A DNA stretch of 64,000 bases from Phytophthora sp. 'mugwort' (taxonomy: Eukaryota > Oomycota > Peronosporomycetes > Peronosporales > Peronosporaceae). The notes beneath the pieces are model-generated. The model searched no databases. It was not told the origin of the DNA and saw nothing but the letters and a program-made list of their open reading frames with translations. The translations under genes and the position numbers were made by a program. Location of the stretch: NCBI GenBank assembly GCA_033558025.1, contig JAUCEF010000025.1:2501-66500 (forward strand), given 5' to 3'. Of this stretch, positions 41,110-52,429 are shown piece by piece. The stretch's first letter is position 1. The number at the start of each line of letters is the position of its first letter.

Positions 41110-42300
41110 CATGTGAAGCACAGCCAAACACCTTGATTTGCTGCACATGGGGGTGCGACTGTACCAAAGTTCATACGGTGTGCGCTTGAACGTGCGCACG
41201 CTAGGAGTCATGTTAAGTAAGGTGGTGACATAAGTAACACCATCTGCTCAAAGTTGTTTTGGTAATTGGGCGTCGGGTAGCAGAGTGCGTACTCGCTCCA
41301 GGATAGTGCGCATGTGACGTTCGGCAACACCGTTCTGTGGTGGTGTGTATACATTCGTGACTTGTGCGTGTGTTCCATACTTCTTGAAAATGACACGACC
41401 GCGCTTTCACTTGGCATTGTCTACCTGTAGAACCAGAACGTCCAGCTCAGTTGAGACTCCATGATACCCAATGGAATGGGCATCAATCCTAAATATATTC
41501 AGTGCTTTTATCCGAAAGTTTTCGTAGCAAGAGTAGATCTGGCTCCGTGTTTTTGATTGAATATGCAAACATGTAGCGGCTGAAATCATCAATAAAGACG
41601 ACAAAGTAGCGGCAGCCGCTGAGACTAGGAACGGGAAGTGGACCACAAATGTCTGTGTGAACCTTCTGCAAAGGTGCAGTGGCACGTTCAACACGTCTGC
41701 TAGAAGGAATGCAGCGCGATGTGACTTCGCATAAGTACATGCAGAGCAAAATAAATCGTCTTTGGGAACTACGGTTTGCGCGTCGAGTCCCTGGGGCTCT
41801 TCGGCCTTTGTCAGCGACTATAACACATGAATGTTAGGGTGGACTAGTAGTTTGTGCAAGAGTATTATAGTTGGCGGACTTCTGTGCCTTGATGTGGAAG
41901 CGATGGTCAGTTTGCACCGTGCACATGGTGCGTGAAGCGGTATTCTTACTCCACGGCAGCGGGGACCGAGAGTAAGTTGTACCGGAGTTGCGGTGCATAC
42001 AGCACGTCTTGGGGTGTCAAGGTGCGCTGAACGCCTTTGGAGTCGCTGACTTGAAGCTTGACTTCACCAATACCTCGATCGGGATCACCGGTTTCCACCG
42101 ACTGTGATGGAGCCGGTTGCAGGCGTCTTCGAGGTGAACCATTCGTCGTGGTGCGTAGTGTGGCTCGTACAGCCTGAGTCGACCGTCCAGTTGGAGTCAA
42201 AGCTTGTAACTTGAGCGGTGACGCTAATAGCCGATGGCGTGGACCACTGTAGCGACTGCGATGAAGTGTCGCCACGGCGTGATTGATCATACCATCTTCA
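41110..42300 (-). pseudogene. Copia-2 protease / pre-integrase / integrase core (part before the Gypsy-2 insertion)
   Basis: From the right: a protease-to-pre-integrase block (TLTPQDVLYAPQLRYNLLSV at about 42000), then the integrase core starting HTDICGPLPVPSLSGCRYFV and VFIDDFSRYMFAY (41750-41550), where the Asp residues of HTDICGP and FIDDFSR are the catalytic pair. In another frame the sequence continues to VFGCAS at 41115, where the Gypsy-2 target duplicate begins. Frame changes near 41500 and 41410 and stops upstream make it inactive. Confidence 0.85.
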
Positions 42301-43560
42301 GCACGGCGCGACTGGTTGCTGGTGTTGTTGTTGAGCGATTTCCACGTCGACCATGGTAGCCACGATCATTGCCACGAGCACGGTTGTTACTCCGGCTAGC
42401 ATGTCTCCACGAACCGCGTCCACGACCAGAACTGCTTTGGTTATGGCCGTATGGGTGGGACCGGTAGAGGGCACCACCACCAACGGAACTCGAAGCTCGC
42501 TGTTAAGGCAGTGCCTTCCTTGACAGTACCTTCCCCACGTAAGTCCTTCTGTAGAACTCGACATTGGCGAATGTGCTGGCGCGGCTTCTGAAAGTAGCTG
42601 CAGACGTCGTGATCAGTCGCTGCTTGAGCATCCAGTGCGGTGTCCTGTACTGGGGTCATGAGAGCATGCCCAGGCTTGATTTGTTGGCTCTCAGGTGTTC
42701 CCTTGGCGAGGCTGTATCGCTCTTTGGATTGCATCTCGCGAACCCTTGCCTTCAATGCTCATTTTGAGCTCTTCGTACGGGATCAACTTCTGTATGCCTT
42801 TTCAAATACGCAGATCGTCCTTTCAAGACCCTGGCATAGCGTGGAACAGGTACAATGACTTATGTCCATAAGGGAGAACCGACTCGATCGCTTCAGACAC
42901 GGCTTTCATCGCGTTCCCAGCTTGGGGAAGAAGCTCGTCATATCGCTCCCTTCCTCGTACTTGATCTCCATGAGGAAATGCTGGATGGAAATGCTGGATG
43001 AAGTAGGGGTCGCCATGGAAGGAGACGCCCTCGTACTCCTTGCAAATGGCTTGAAATATGTCAGACGCCGAGCCGAGATTCTTGACTAGACGGATGTGAG
43101 TATCGTCCATCATCTTTATCAGGCTTTATCAGGAACGCCTCGGTCTGTGCCTCCATGCGACGCAGCTTTCTCGCAGATGGCGAAGTTAACTTCTCCAGCT
43201 CGACGCGCTTACGTTCGCGTTAGCCTTGGACTTGGCGGAGGACCAGACTGGAGAAGGGTCCCGTTGCTTGGACGTTGAAGTCGACTTGACCGGCTCATCG
43301 TCATCGCTGTCAGGCTTGAGTTCGTCGAACTGGAATCATAGTCGACTGTGTCGAACGATACCTCGTCGGCTAATGCTGCCTTGGAGCTATCGTCGACGTC
43401 TCGCATCACTTCCGTCGTCGGAGTTATCGCCATCTTCATCGTCGCTAATCCCAATCTAGTCATTCTCAGTGACGAAACCGAGGCGATGCTTGCCGTCAAG
43501 AGAAGCCCTCACTCGGACCTTCTACTCGTCGTAGTTTCTCGCACCGGAGACTCCGGGGAA
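42300..43560 (-). pseudogene. Copia-2 gag
   Basis: Pieces in several frames: an N-terminal ASLDGKHRLGFVTEND followed by Asp/Ser-rich sequence (43500-43250), then MMDDTHIRLVKNLGSASDIF and YFIQHFHPAFPHGDQVRGRE (43113-42823), and a His/Cys-containing segment (CSYFQKPRQHIRQCRVLQKD) near 42600 corresponding to a damaged zinc knuckle. Order and strand fit Copia-2. Heavily decayed. Confidence 0.65.
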
Positions 43561-44099
43561 GCGTCGCTTGAGGCTTGGCTGGGAGTCGTGGCCTGTCGTG
43601 ACAGCACTTGTGCGCGTAGAAGAACGGGAGTCAGGAGAAGAAGGGGGAAAAGAAAAAGTGAGATTCAATGTTAATGGAGCATCAAGAGTTCTTTGCTGCT
43701 CACTGAAAACTAGTATGCGGTTGCCTAAAGCACTGATAAATATCGAATCGTGCCTGCCAACCAAATTTGTCGTTGAACATCAGATTGTAGAGTCTCAAGT
43801 AGCCGTGTATTAGATATAACAGGCTCACGGTACTATCGCTAAGAGCTGTGACGAGCCCTTACCTTTACAGAAATCAAGACGTAGAGGTACATACATGTCC
43901 TACTCAAAATGACTGATTAATTCGTCTTGACCCGACTAGTGCTCGCATAGACCCGCCCACGATTCGGCGTGAGTTCAACCATGGAAGCATACATATGAAC
44001 GAACTCACGACCGAAACCTCGAGCACGTTGAAAAATGATTACGTCAAATGCAGCAGCAACATCTAACTCTATGGCGGTGGCTAGCAACATGTAAGTATG

Positions 44100-44572
44100 G
44101 CAGTGTTGGCACAAAATAACATTTAAATCTTTTTATCGCGAATAAAATATCGAAAACAAATTTAATATTTTTATTCGGATAAGTGTGATTTTTCTTATGT
44201 AGGTTTTGTACGAGCCATATTGGCTTTCACGCACTATACAGCGTTCTATTTGGTGGTGTCCTGTAGTGCACGTGTCTAGCACAACTGCGAGTGGATTGGT
44301 ATCGATTTCTAGTAGTTCAACGGCAACGGGCCCGTCTGCTCGATCGCGTCTGGCTAGTTGCTTGCGCAACGATGGGTGTCAGCTCCAATGCGACGGTAAA
44401 CAACGCGACTGTGTATGGCAGGCTACTATTAGGGCAGCCACAGTGATTTTGTAGCTAAAAAAGTATATTCTATTTAACAGGGGATCACCGATAAAAAATA
44501 AAAATTCTTTAATTTTTTAATTTTGATTTTATCCCCATAAAAGTCCTTCAATTATTTTTATGCCAACACTGC
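44100..44572. mobile_element. 473-bp MITE with 20-bp TIRs and 5-bp target duplication
   Basis: The left end GCAGTGTTGGCACAAAATAA and the reverse complement of the right end (GCAGTGTTGGCATAAAAATAA) agree except for one substitution and one inserted A. GTATG flanks both sides (44095-44099 and 44573-44577). The interior is AT-rich near both ends. A short minus-strand frame inside has no motif. The superfamily is uncertain; hAT-type ends often read CAGTGTTGGCA-like, but the usual duplication there is 8 bp. Confidence 0.7.
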
Positions 44573-44935
44573 GTATGGTGGCAACCTGCACAAACACATA
44601 TATGGTAGTGTCAAGCAAGCCTTGAATGAGCACCGGGTAGGGGAGCTCTGACAAGGTATAAAAGTTGCTCTCTTGAAGAGGCGGGAGCACGAGGATCACA
44701 GTTTTTGTACTCATTGCTCTTAAAGACGAGGGCAGCGAGCACTTTCGCGGGCTCCGTCCCGTCGTGCTCGTTCCGCCGACCGATCAGAATAAGCGATGTT
44801 CACGTGATCGTTCTGAGCCTATCCTATTTGTTTATATCCTTAAAGATCTTGGACGGTCGCAATGCAACATTTGCTAAACATCTCCGAGCTCACTTGCAAG
44901 ATTTCCAGGTCGTAGCCGAGTTGGAGAAGTCGAGA

Positions 44936-45960
44936 TGCGCGTTGTCGTCGAACACTCGATTGAGTCTTTTCGCCGAGACGTCGTGCACTGCCTCTGTGGT
45001 CGTCAAGCCTCTCTACCGGTCACTCATGGCGAATCCTCCAGCAGCAGTCCGACAAGCAGGGAGAGCTTTCGATCTTGGGGCCCTTTTACGGTGGTTCCCC
45101 CATGCCCAACTGTAACTTCATTCATTTTTAAATTGGGTGTGCGCGTTGAAAATCTCGAAACCGGCAAGGTGACCCTCGCATTGGCGTGCTTAACGGACGA
45201 GGGATGCGGAACTTCAGGAACAAACTTGATTAAGTGACACGCTGGAAAAACGTATTTGGCCTAAGACACCACCGGAGCTTACACTACTAAGTGAAATCGT
45301 GATGCTGAGATTGAGCACCTGCAATCATTCATGATGCATTCCAGTAACCCAACCCGACTCAACTTTCTTCGGATGCCATTTCGTATCACCAATCAGAACC
45401 TCCCATTTCGGATGGTTGAGTATGAAGAGTCAAAGATTATGGAGGCACTGCTGTTAAGGGCGAGATGAAAACGACAATCACTGTAGAACGTGTGAAGGAG
45501 GCAATTGTTGAGCTATTTTCATCGACAAGAAAAGCCATCGCGAAGAAAATGGAGAAGGCTATCCAACCTTCACGCTTGTTGTCCGCGTTTGGACATGCAG
45601 GACTGCCAGTAACAAATTTTGGGGGGTGTGCGTGTACTTGGTGGACAAAGAATGGCAGTTCAAATCAATTCTTCTGGGGGCAAGGAAATTTGATGCTGCG
45701 TATGGGGCGCCGTGACGGCGGCCCATACGCATTCAAAAACTATTTAAAGCTTTACTGGACAAAATGCTGGAGGACTTTGTAAGAACTGCTCCGTGTTCGC
45801 GTCTATAAGCTGAGCAATTACAGCGTTCTGATGGTTGATCGTCTGAAATTCACGTGTGATAGGTTTATCTTCTTTTGCGCAGCCTTCACTTGCTTGGTGG
45901 TTCAATTGCACTTTCCAAGCTAGAAGTCAGGCATCACTACTCGGATGGAAAAGAGGCAGA
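44936..45960 (+). pseudogene. hAT-like transposase relic
   Basis: The plus strand reads SFIFKLGVRVENLETGKVTL and CLTDEGCGTSGT near 45115-45230, a BED-finger-like start. Further on come LPFRMVEYEESK (about 45400), ITVERVKEAIVELFSSTRKA (45480-45540) and, in another frame, VYLVDKEWQFKSILLGARKF (45630-45700), which resembles the hAT catalytic region. Three frames and several stops are involved. The 3' end runs into the minus-strand Crypton-like gene near 45960. The call is by resemblance to oomycete hAT proteins. Confidence 0.5.
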
Positions 45961-47420
45961 TGCGCATCCGCGACGTGTACGGGCTAATTGGGTACCTGTC
46001 GTTAATTTCAGGAAAATGCTGGATCAATGACGCCACGAGAAGATCAGCGACTTGCTGATCGAGGGTCAAGGAACTGTCTTCAAGATCCAAGCTAGACGCG
46101 AATACCAAGCGACCTAACCTCCGAAGTTTTGAAGCCGTTGATGTATCGAAGCTTCTTAGCGTAGGCATGGTCGGGCTTTCTCCGGACTTCCAGTCGCTAA
46201 CCAACTTCGTCACTTTCCTGGCCTCGCTTGTCGTGTTAATACATAGGCAAAAGCCTTGTTTGTCGCCGTCATATTCCAACTACCCCGATCGAAAATCCAT
46301 TGCGGGCTTAGCGATGAATCTGCATTAGCATGCTGTGCACCACCTCGCCGGAATGAATCCGATGATAGGTCCAACGGGACACCAGCCTTGTCTTGACGTG
46401 CACTTGCAATTTTGAGCACGCGATAACCTTGCATTTCAGTGGGGTCGATGCATGGCGCTGGGTGTCATATCGGGCGACGTACTCATTGTTCAGCTTCATC
46501 GTTGCAGTGGAGAAGTACGCTAGTCAGTGGTGTCTCGTCCGTCATCGACCCTTCGTCATCCTCCTTGCTATGTGAAAGCCGCTTGAGGTCGAGTATCGAT
46601 GATGCGGGGAAAGTTTGCATAGCTAACGCCCTATCAATCGCATGCAGTGGGCACGTGATGAACGAGCTCTTGTCTGGGTTTAGGGTTTAGAAAGAGTGGC
46701 CTTGCTCCTCCGACGTTTTTGCGCGGATGAGACGAAGGAGAAGCACGTCCCCTGAAGACACGGACAGGTTGCACTTTTGGAGAAATGCAAGTCAGACGCT
46801 CGTCCAAACGCGTACTACGTGATTCAGAGAAGCGCTGCGCCTTGGCATTCCTTGCCTGAGGTGGCATCGAAGTACAGCCCGTCGAGCAGATAATGCAAGT
46901 CGTCCTTCATGCAGGCTCGAGCTTTGGTCACACTTCCACCTTGATGTCGCTTGTGGCAGTAACGCTCCAAAATCCGAGCCATCTTGAGTAGACGCTGCTC
47001 GATGGCATGGCGATGCTGTGGGAAATCTTCCAACAGCTAGTTCTTAACGTTGCGGTAGTAGCTCATCACGGTATTTCGCTTTCGCAGCTCACCGCCTCGG
47101 CCTCGTGCAAATGCGAGATGCATAGCAAAGCAGTCGATCAACATTACGAAGGCGGAACCACTGTTGTCGGCCAGAAGTGTATTGCGGACGAAATCGAGAG
47201 TGGTGTTCTCCGACGCGAGGAAAACCTTAAAGACATTTGTTGCTTGCGCTCGCTTCGTGTTCTCAGGTGCAAGGTCTTGAAGGCTCATATTTTGGGTTCT
47301 GATGTCGGCTGGCAACTTGATATCCGGTAAATGTGCGAATGACTTGATTTCTGTATCGCGGATAAAACGTCTGGCTGTCACTGCCCACATTATGCGTAAG
47401 CCACGTGTCGTGTCAACAAC
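45920..47420 (-). pseudogene. Crypton-like tyrosine recombinase
   Basis: Read right to left: an N-terminal helical region (TARRFIRDTEIKSFAHLPDI, then NVFKVFLASENTTLDFVRNT), a central region in shifted frames, and a C-terminal catalytic block SSDSFRRGGAQHANADSS, LSPQWIFDRGSWNM and NKAFAYVLTR. This SFRRGG...W..RG.W....AY arrangement matches the second Arg, the His/Trp position and the catalytic Tyr of tyrosine recombinases, as in Crypton transposons known from oomycetes. Cryptons insert by recombination and lack TIRs. Frame changes (near 47030, 46640 and 46300) and stops show decay. Assigned by motif only. Confidence 0.55.
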
Positions 47421-47489
47421 ACCTAACCTGGATGTTTTAATTGGCCAAAATTACTCAGGAATGAGGTATGATTTGCTGAAATTATCTCA

Positions 47490-48050
47490 GAAGGCGAAGG
47501 ATTTCATTGGGCTCACTTTGTGCAGACGCACCCTCTCCGCGCACACTTTTTAATTTCAACCGTAATGACTGCCATGTCAGAACCTTGTACATGTATTTGT
47601 ACAGATATTTCACTGCTGTGATCGCCGTGCACACTTCCACGTTAATGTGGCAGTTTTACTTCTCCGATTGGTACGGGTTGTAAGGAACTACCCACTTGTT
47701 AACCGTAGCGTTGTCGTACTCTTTTCCTTTAAACCTGAGGACCCGGCCGTGCGACGCCTTCTTCTGTAACGGGGGTATCTGTCTTCACCACCCTGTGTAA
47801 CCTCGGCAAATGGCTTGGGGTATCCTTTGCTGCATTTCCCATCTTTCATGCATGGCGACATTGGATGCGCCGGCACACACGGACCATGCATCATACACGT
47901 CATTACCGTTTCGAAGAGCTGCGGGTTTGCTTCCATATTGGGGACTTCCGCGGATACCAATTTATCGATCATCTCTCTGGTTCGAGGATTGTCCTCTCCG
48001 CCAGTATGATCAATATATGCGCACGCGGCAGGCCGCGTTTCTAGAATTCA
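47490..48050 (-). pseudogene. Helitron Rep/HUH region fragment
   Basis: The minus strand reads MIDKLVSAEVPNMEANPQLF, VMTCMMHGPCVPAHPMSPCM, DGKCSKGYPKPFAEVTQGGE and, after a frame change, KGKEYDNATVNKWVVPYNPY, SEKYNCHINVEVCTAITAVK, YLYKYMYKGSDMAVITVEI. This is the conserved order of Helitron proteins around and after the HUH nuclease. The nuclease and helicase parts beyond are absent on this strand. It abuts the Crypton-like gene. A Helitron helicase exists at 52430-54645 on the other strand; whether both come from one rearranged element is unknown. Confidence 0.8.
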
Positions 48051-48309
48051 GCAACGCAGATCCGAGCTTGGACGCGACCTAGAACACCTTTATCCAGGTA
48101 CTTTAACAGCGCGGAGAGCTTTTGCTGCCACACCAGCACCACGATATCCGGTCGATCCTGAGCGGTCTGATTAGTGGAAGCGATCTTTTCCTCGATCTCC
48201 TCTCACTTAGGGTTGCACGTCATTGTAACAAAAATGTATGGTTTGCCGTACGCTCGAACAATACTCATAGAGTTTTGGTACGATTTATACATGCCGCGTG
48301 GGCTGCCCG

Positions 48310-48777
48310 AGTGTGTAGAAGCGATATGACACGCTTGTCAATTTGGTTCAAGAAGTGTGTGGATTGGCGTTCGGGCCGGTCAGGGAGCCCCAAGGTACGT
48401 GTTTCGGTCACACTCGGTAAGGAGTCCCTCCCCGTCACCCACTGCTTTCGCTTACACACACAGGTAAACGCCGTGCGGCAGCTTACTACAAATGCGAGCA
48501 GATCGCTTTGTTCAAGCTGATCAAGTGGACGGAAAAGAGTGCGAAGGAGAGCCGTCGTACTGAAGTTACTGGGTTGAAAAGGGACGGAGGAGGAGCAATG
48601 ACGGCACAAGCAGGTCTCGGGGTTGCCGAGTGGGAGGTTCTGCACTCGAGCTTCACGCCGAAACACAATCTTGAGATCATTTCGGGTGATGGAGACCCAT
48701 TTGTTGCCCAACACGCCGAAGCGCTTAAAAGAAGCACGCGTTCTTCTTTGCTTAGGTTTGTCGACTTTCTCATTTAA
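48310..48777 (+). pseudogene. Unrecognised two-exon gene fragment with a 69-bp intron
   Basis: Exon 1 reads KRYDTLVNLVQEVCGLAFGP (about 48322-48394). A GTACGT...ACACACAG intron (48395-48463) follows. Exon 2 continues in phase with KRRAAAYYKCEQIALFKLIK and ALGVAEWEVLHSSFTPKH-like sequence to a stop at 48777. Consistent phase and canonical splice sites argue that this was a host gene. No start was found upstream (stop just before 48322, or another acceptor there). Family not recognised. Confidence 0.45.
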
Positions 48778-49030
48778 TTGAGCGACGTTTCTGATGCTTC
48801 TGCTTTCCGTGTTATTTTTTTCTAATTAATTTGATTGTAGGACGGACTGCTGTGTCTTCTGGGGTCTTACACAAGAGGAATAGGCTCGTCGTCTAATGAT
48901 GCTGACTGTATTATCGTCAGGTTTGATTGATCAAGTTGATGCACAAGATATCCTAAAACTCAACGCTAATGTCGCTCCGTCCGTCCGTCTATCACGCCAT
49001 AACGTGATTCTAGCCGCAATCGCATTGGGT

Positions 49031-49140
49031 GCCGAGCGCAGCGAAGGCGGGCCGCCGTTGTCTAAAATATCATGGCTGCCAAGCGCAGCGAAGGCGGCCC
49101 TCATTCGCTAAAACAACCTTCCGCCGAAGGCGGCCATTGG
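49031..49140. repeat. Two short copies of the GCCGAGCGCAGCGA.GGCGG motif
   Basis: 49031-49050 and 49076-49097 carry the same GC-rich motif found inside dispersed repeat copies A (30966) and B (63447). The second is followed by CCTCATTCGCTAAA, like CCTCATTGGCCGAAA in A and B. A related GGAGCGCAGCGGAGGGGGG lies at 54695. Likely relics of the dispersed repeat. Confidence 0.6.
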
Positions 49141-49151
49141 TGAAAATATAA

Positions 49152-51270
49152 TTGAACAATTGGTTGAAATTACATTTCTTTTTTATGTGGGCCTGCCCGC
49201 CTCCGCTCCACTCCGACGGGCATTCAATATACTGGGACCAAAACCAAACCCACCGCCGCGTAGGCGGCGGCGCTCGGCTAGTGGAGTTCAGCTATGGTGT
49301 ACGATCTTGCATGGATGCCACCGTACTCTGCACGACAAGCGTGGCTGAAAAGTTCGCTCTATCGTTTCCGATGTCACAGTCAGCGACACTAGGTGCGTTT
49401 GAGATTCGAGTAGAAGATCAAATCCGCACGACAAAGTACATCCCGTCCAGCCTTGCATCGGTTGGGTCGATTCAATATTCGCAAGACGACATGTCGAAGC
49501 TAATCGGCCAGCTTTCATTGAGCTGGCCGATGTAAACATCCATTCAAATATTGTGGACGAACCTGATTATTTTGTAAATCGTAGGACAACGACGACTTCA
49601 AGTACCTGTACGAAAAAATGCTCAAGTACCAGGATGTGGCCAACCGTGTGGTAATTCTGAACAAGGGTATCACTATCACTGTCGTCTGTGTCGATCTGGT
49701 AGCTCTTGTGTTTAACATTTTGTATCATTCGTATACTTTTTTTTGTTCAAGGTCGGTGTCCGAAACTAGCAATTGACACACCACCACGGATCGAAGCTCG
49801 AGTGGATCATTATCTGGATGCTCGTGTTCAAAGTTATTATCGCCATTGGATGGTAGATTTTGTTGAAAGATATTTTAGGCTACTTTCATTAGCTACACAA
49901 TTACTGTGACTGCCCAATTAGAGCCTGCCATACACAAGTCCCAGCAGCTTCAAGCCCCATTGCCCAGCGCCGATTGAGTCTTGTGACTGACTTGATCCCG
50001 ATAGATTGGAGCAATATAATATGAAGCTCTCGTTCATCTGTCGCTGCTCCTGCGTGCGCGTAGCTCCTCATTATGCTCCGTGAGCCCGCTAGGTCTGCAA
50101 GGTGGCAATACGTTAATAACCCCCCCCCCCCGATTTCCAGCTGTAGGTGGCGAAAAACGTACAATATATTGAGTTTGAACGCAAGCTTTGACACATCTGG
50201 CAAGTTGGATACAAATGCATACAACACTGTTAACCCCTCGGCCATTCAACGAATATGCAACTCCACCACGGACGTCGGCGTTGGAGGCCGTGAAGTAGAT
50301 TACGCAACCATTTTTCAGACACGACTTCCTCCGGGCTCCAACATTCTCGACATCCGCCCAGACGCCGTTGCGGCTGCTTCACAGCAGACATACAGCACGT
50401 TAGAGCTCGCGTCTTCAGCTCGAAGCCAAATAGCACCCACGCCTACCTCAGATCCTCGATCTCCACGATGGGCTCTCCCTGGCTGTCCTACCCCGCAGTC
50501 GAATAATGCAGTGCTGTCCACGAGAGATGCAATATAATAGTTAATATAAATGGTTATTACAGCCAACACAGCGAGAGGAGAGCGGGGCTGTACCAGGCCG
50601 CTAATAGGATGCGAGGGGATGTAAATGTCGCAGCGATTAGCGACGCGGCCGATGCGATGCTTGGAGCGCAACAGGTCGTACTGGCGGAGCAAGAGCCGCT
50701 CTGCTCCTTGGTAAGCAGCACGAGCCGACCCCAAGGCAACAGCTTCGCCGACGACATGCCGATTCTGAAATGCAAGCGGCGTTCAACCCAGCGATCTTAG
50801 AGCAACGTATGCATTCCAGATATTTTGCTTTGTCTGCCGATTGGCTCAAACTGCTATTTTGTTGCGTAAAGAGCTAACGGCGTTAACGCAACACAATCAC
50901 TACGCGATCTCGCACGTGTGGATCCGGGCAACGAGCACTGGATGGAGCTCGAGGGGGGGGGTACACGTTGTTGACGAAGGGTCTTGATATTGGAATCGGA
51001 GGTGTTGGAGGAAGAGGTGACGACGTTGTAGGCCCTCAATGATCATCCTCGACATTGTTGGTAGTCATAGCGTCTCTCAAGCTGCAAGTTCCTAGAGTAT
51101 TACAAAGCTGGCACGGGCGAAACGGACTCGGGACTATTTCCACTTCTATAGCGTTTCTCAGACACTTGGCTGGCTCGACGTCAGCACGGAAGCTTGGGCA
51201 CGAGGAGAGTCACGGAGGATTGCTATCCCCGGCAAGCGTTCCCTCCTTACTAAAAAAAAAAGCAACCTTT
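49152..51270. other. Gene-poor stretch with weak coding-like pieces
   Basis: Plus-strand open pieces at 49310-49535 (MSQSATLGAFEIRVEDQIRT) and 49590-49730 (DDFKYLYEKMLKYQDVANRV then a hydrophobic stretch) look coding but match nothing I recognise. A 154-codon plus-strand frame at 50073-50537 includes a C12 run (50120-50131) and no motif. Nothing else is supported. Confidence 0.3.
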
Positions 51271-52330
51271 CTGTCCGTCCTGTCACTCCTTCCCCTGTCG
51301 CCTCAGCCTCTCTTTTGGCATCCTTTCCCTCGGCGATTGCAACACTTCACTCACCTATCACACCGACTGCCACTACCGTCCGGACTGCAAAAACTATGCA
51401 CGAAATTGCAAAAATAGCCGAGCGTGATGGTTAATTCGAACCTAAGCGGGAACAATCGAACTTAGACGGATCTCACAGTCGCACCTGTCAATCGACAATT
51501 GAGCGGCGGCGGCGGAGCGAGGAAGCGCGCGGACGACGCGGCGTCTACACAAGGAGCTAGGGACCCGCGCATAGGACTACCGCAGTGTAAGTGTAGGTGC
51601 ATATGTGCGTAATAAATTACTTTATACGGCGTCGGGTTTCCGCCTGTTGGGAGAACTGGTACCTTCAGTGCAGTTCGAGGCTCTACTGTGCGTGCTAAAG
51701 AGGGAGAACGGGAGCTGTGCATTCGGTGAGATAGCCACCACTGCCCGGAGGGATGTGTAGCCTATGACGGCCACACTGTAGCGGGCTAGCAAGCCCCCAG
51801 AGGAGCCTATATTTTATTATTTCCTGCCCAGTGTGCTCCACACAGCCAGGCCGACCCCCTCGAAGCAAACGTAACCGTAAGGCCGCATTTTCGCTACTTT
51901 CTGTCAAAAAGTGCTTTTACCGAGTTGGGGCTTTCTACCCCCGGGTGCACCATTCCAGGTAATGGGCCGATAAAAAGACTGCAGCTGGCCCCGGCGCCGT
52001 ACCAAGAACTAACCCCGCCGCATCTTTTACCCTTCGGAGCCGTAACTCTGAGGCGTCCATGTCTCCCGCCGGTGGGACGGGAATTCTCATTAGATCCGGG
52101 GTAGCGGGGCAGATCCATGCAGCGAGAAAAGACGGCTTGGCCGGGCTGCCTGCCTCGCCCTCGGACAGTGGCTGTGTACATGTACATACATGTATGGGAC
52201 TGGCTGTATGGATGGAAACATCCTCAGCTGCTTATATGTCCGCGGTGGGGTGGCATGCGGACAACCACGGGGCCTGGATCGGAGATCTGGGCCGAGGCGC
52301 TGGGGACAGTAACTTGAGGGCTTATGGCTT
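51270..52330 (+). repeat. Dispersed repeat family, copy C (diverged)
   Basis: Shares landmarks with copies A and B in the same order: the CTCTTTTGGCAT stretch, GAAATTGCAAAAATAGCCG (51400-51419), a TGTTGGGAGAACTGGTACCT block (51645-51665) and GCAGCTGGCCCCGGCGCCGT (51980-52000), followed by GTCTCCCGCCGGTGGGACGG-like sequence matching A at about 31560. The intervening sequence is strongly diverged. Confidence 0.6.
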
Positions 52331-52429
52331 ACCTCTTACTTTAGGCAATTTGAGACCTGTACCAAGAAAACCTCTTTGTTGTGGTAATTGGAACCGCTGA
52401 CCCCATGTTTAATATCCATTCCATCGGAA

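Larger units (their letters stand above)
32140..43600 (-). mobile_element. Copia-2: Ty1/Copia element split by Gypsy-2
   Basis: Minus-strand order from right to left is gag (about 43560-42300), protease and pre-integrase (42290-41760), integrase (41750-41110), then after the 6.9-kb Gypsy-2 insertion the rest of integrase (34239-33890), RT (33650-33100) and RNase H to a natural stop near 32145. Integrase reading continues across the two sides once Gypsy-2 is skipped. LTRs of Copia-2 were not recognised. Confidence 0.88.

Noticed and set aside
46676..46690. GGGTTTAGGGTTTAG, an apparent interstitial telomere repeat
   Set aside because: It lies within the Crypton-like coding region on the minus strand, where it encodes part of FLNPKPRQ. 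Two units in a coding frame are best explained by chance.
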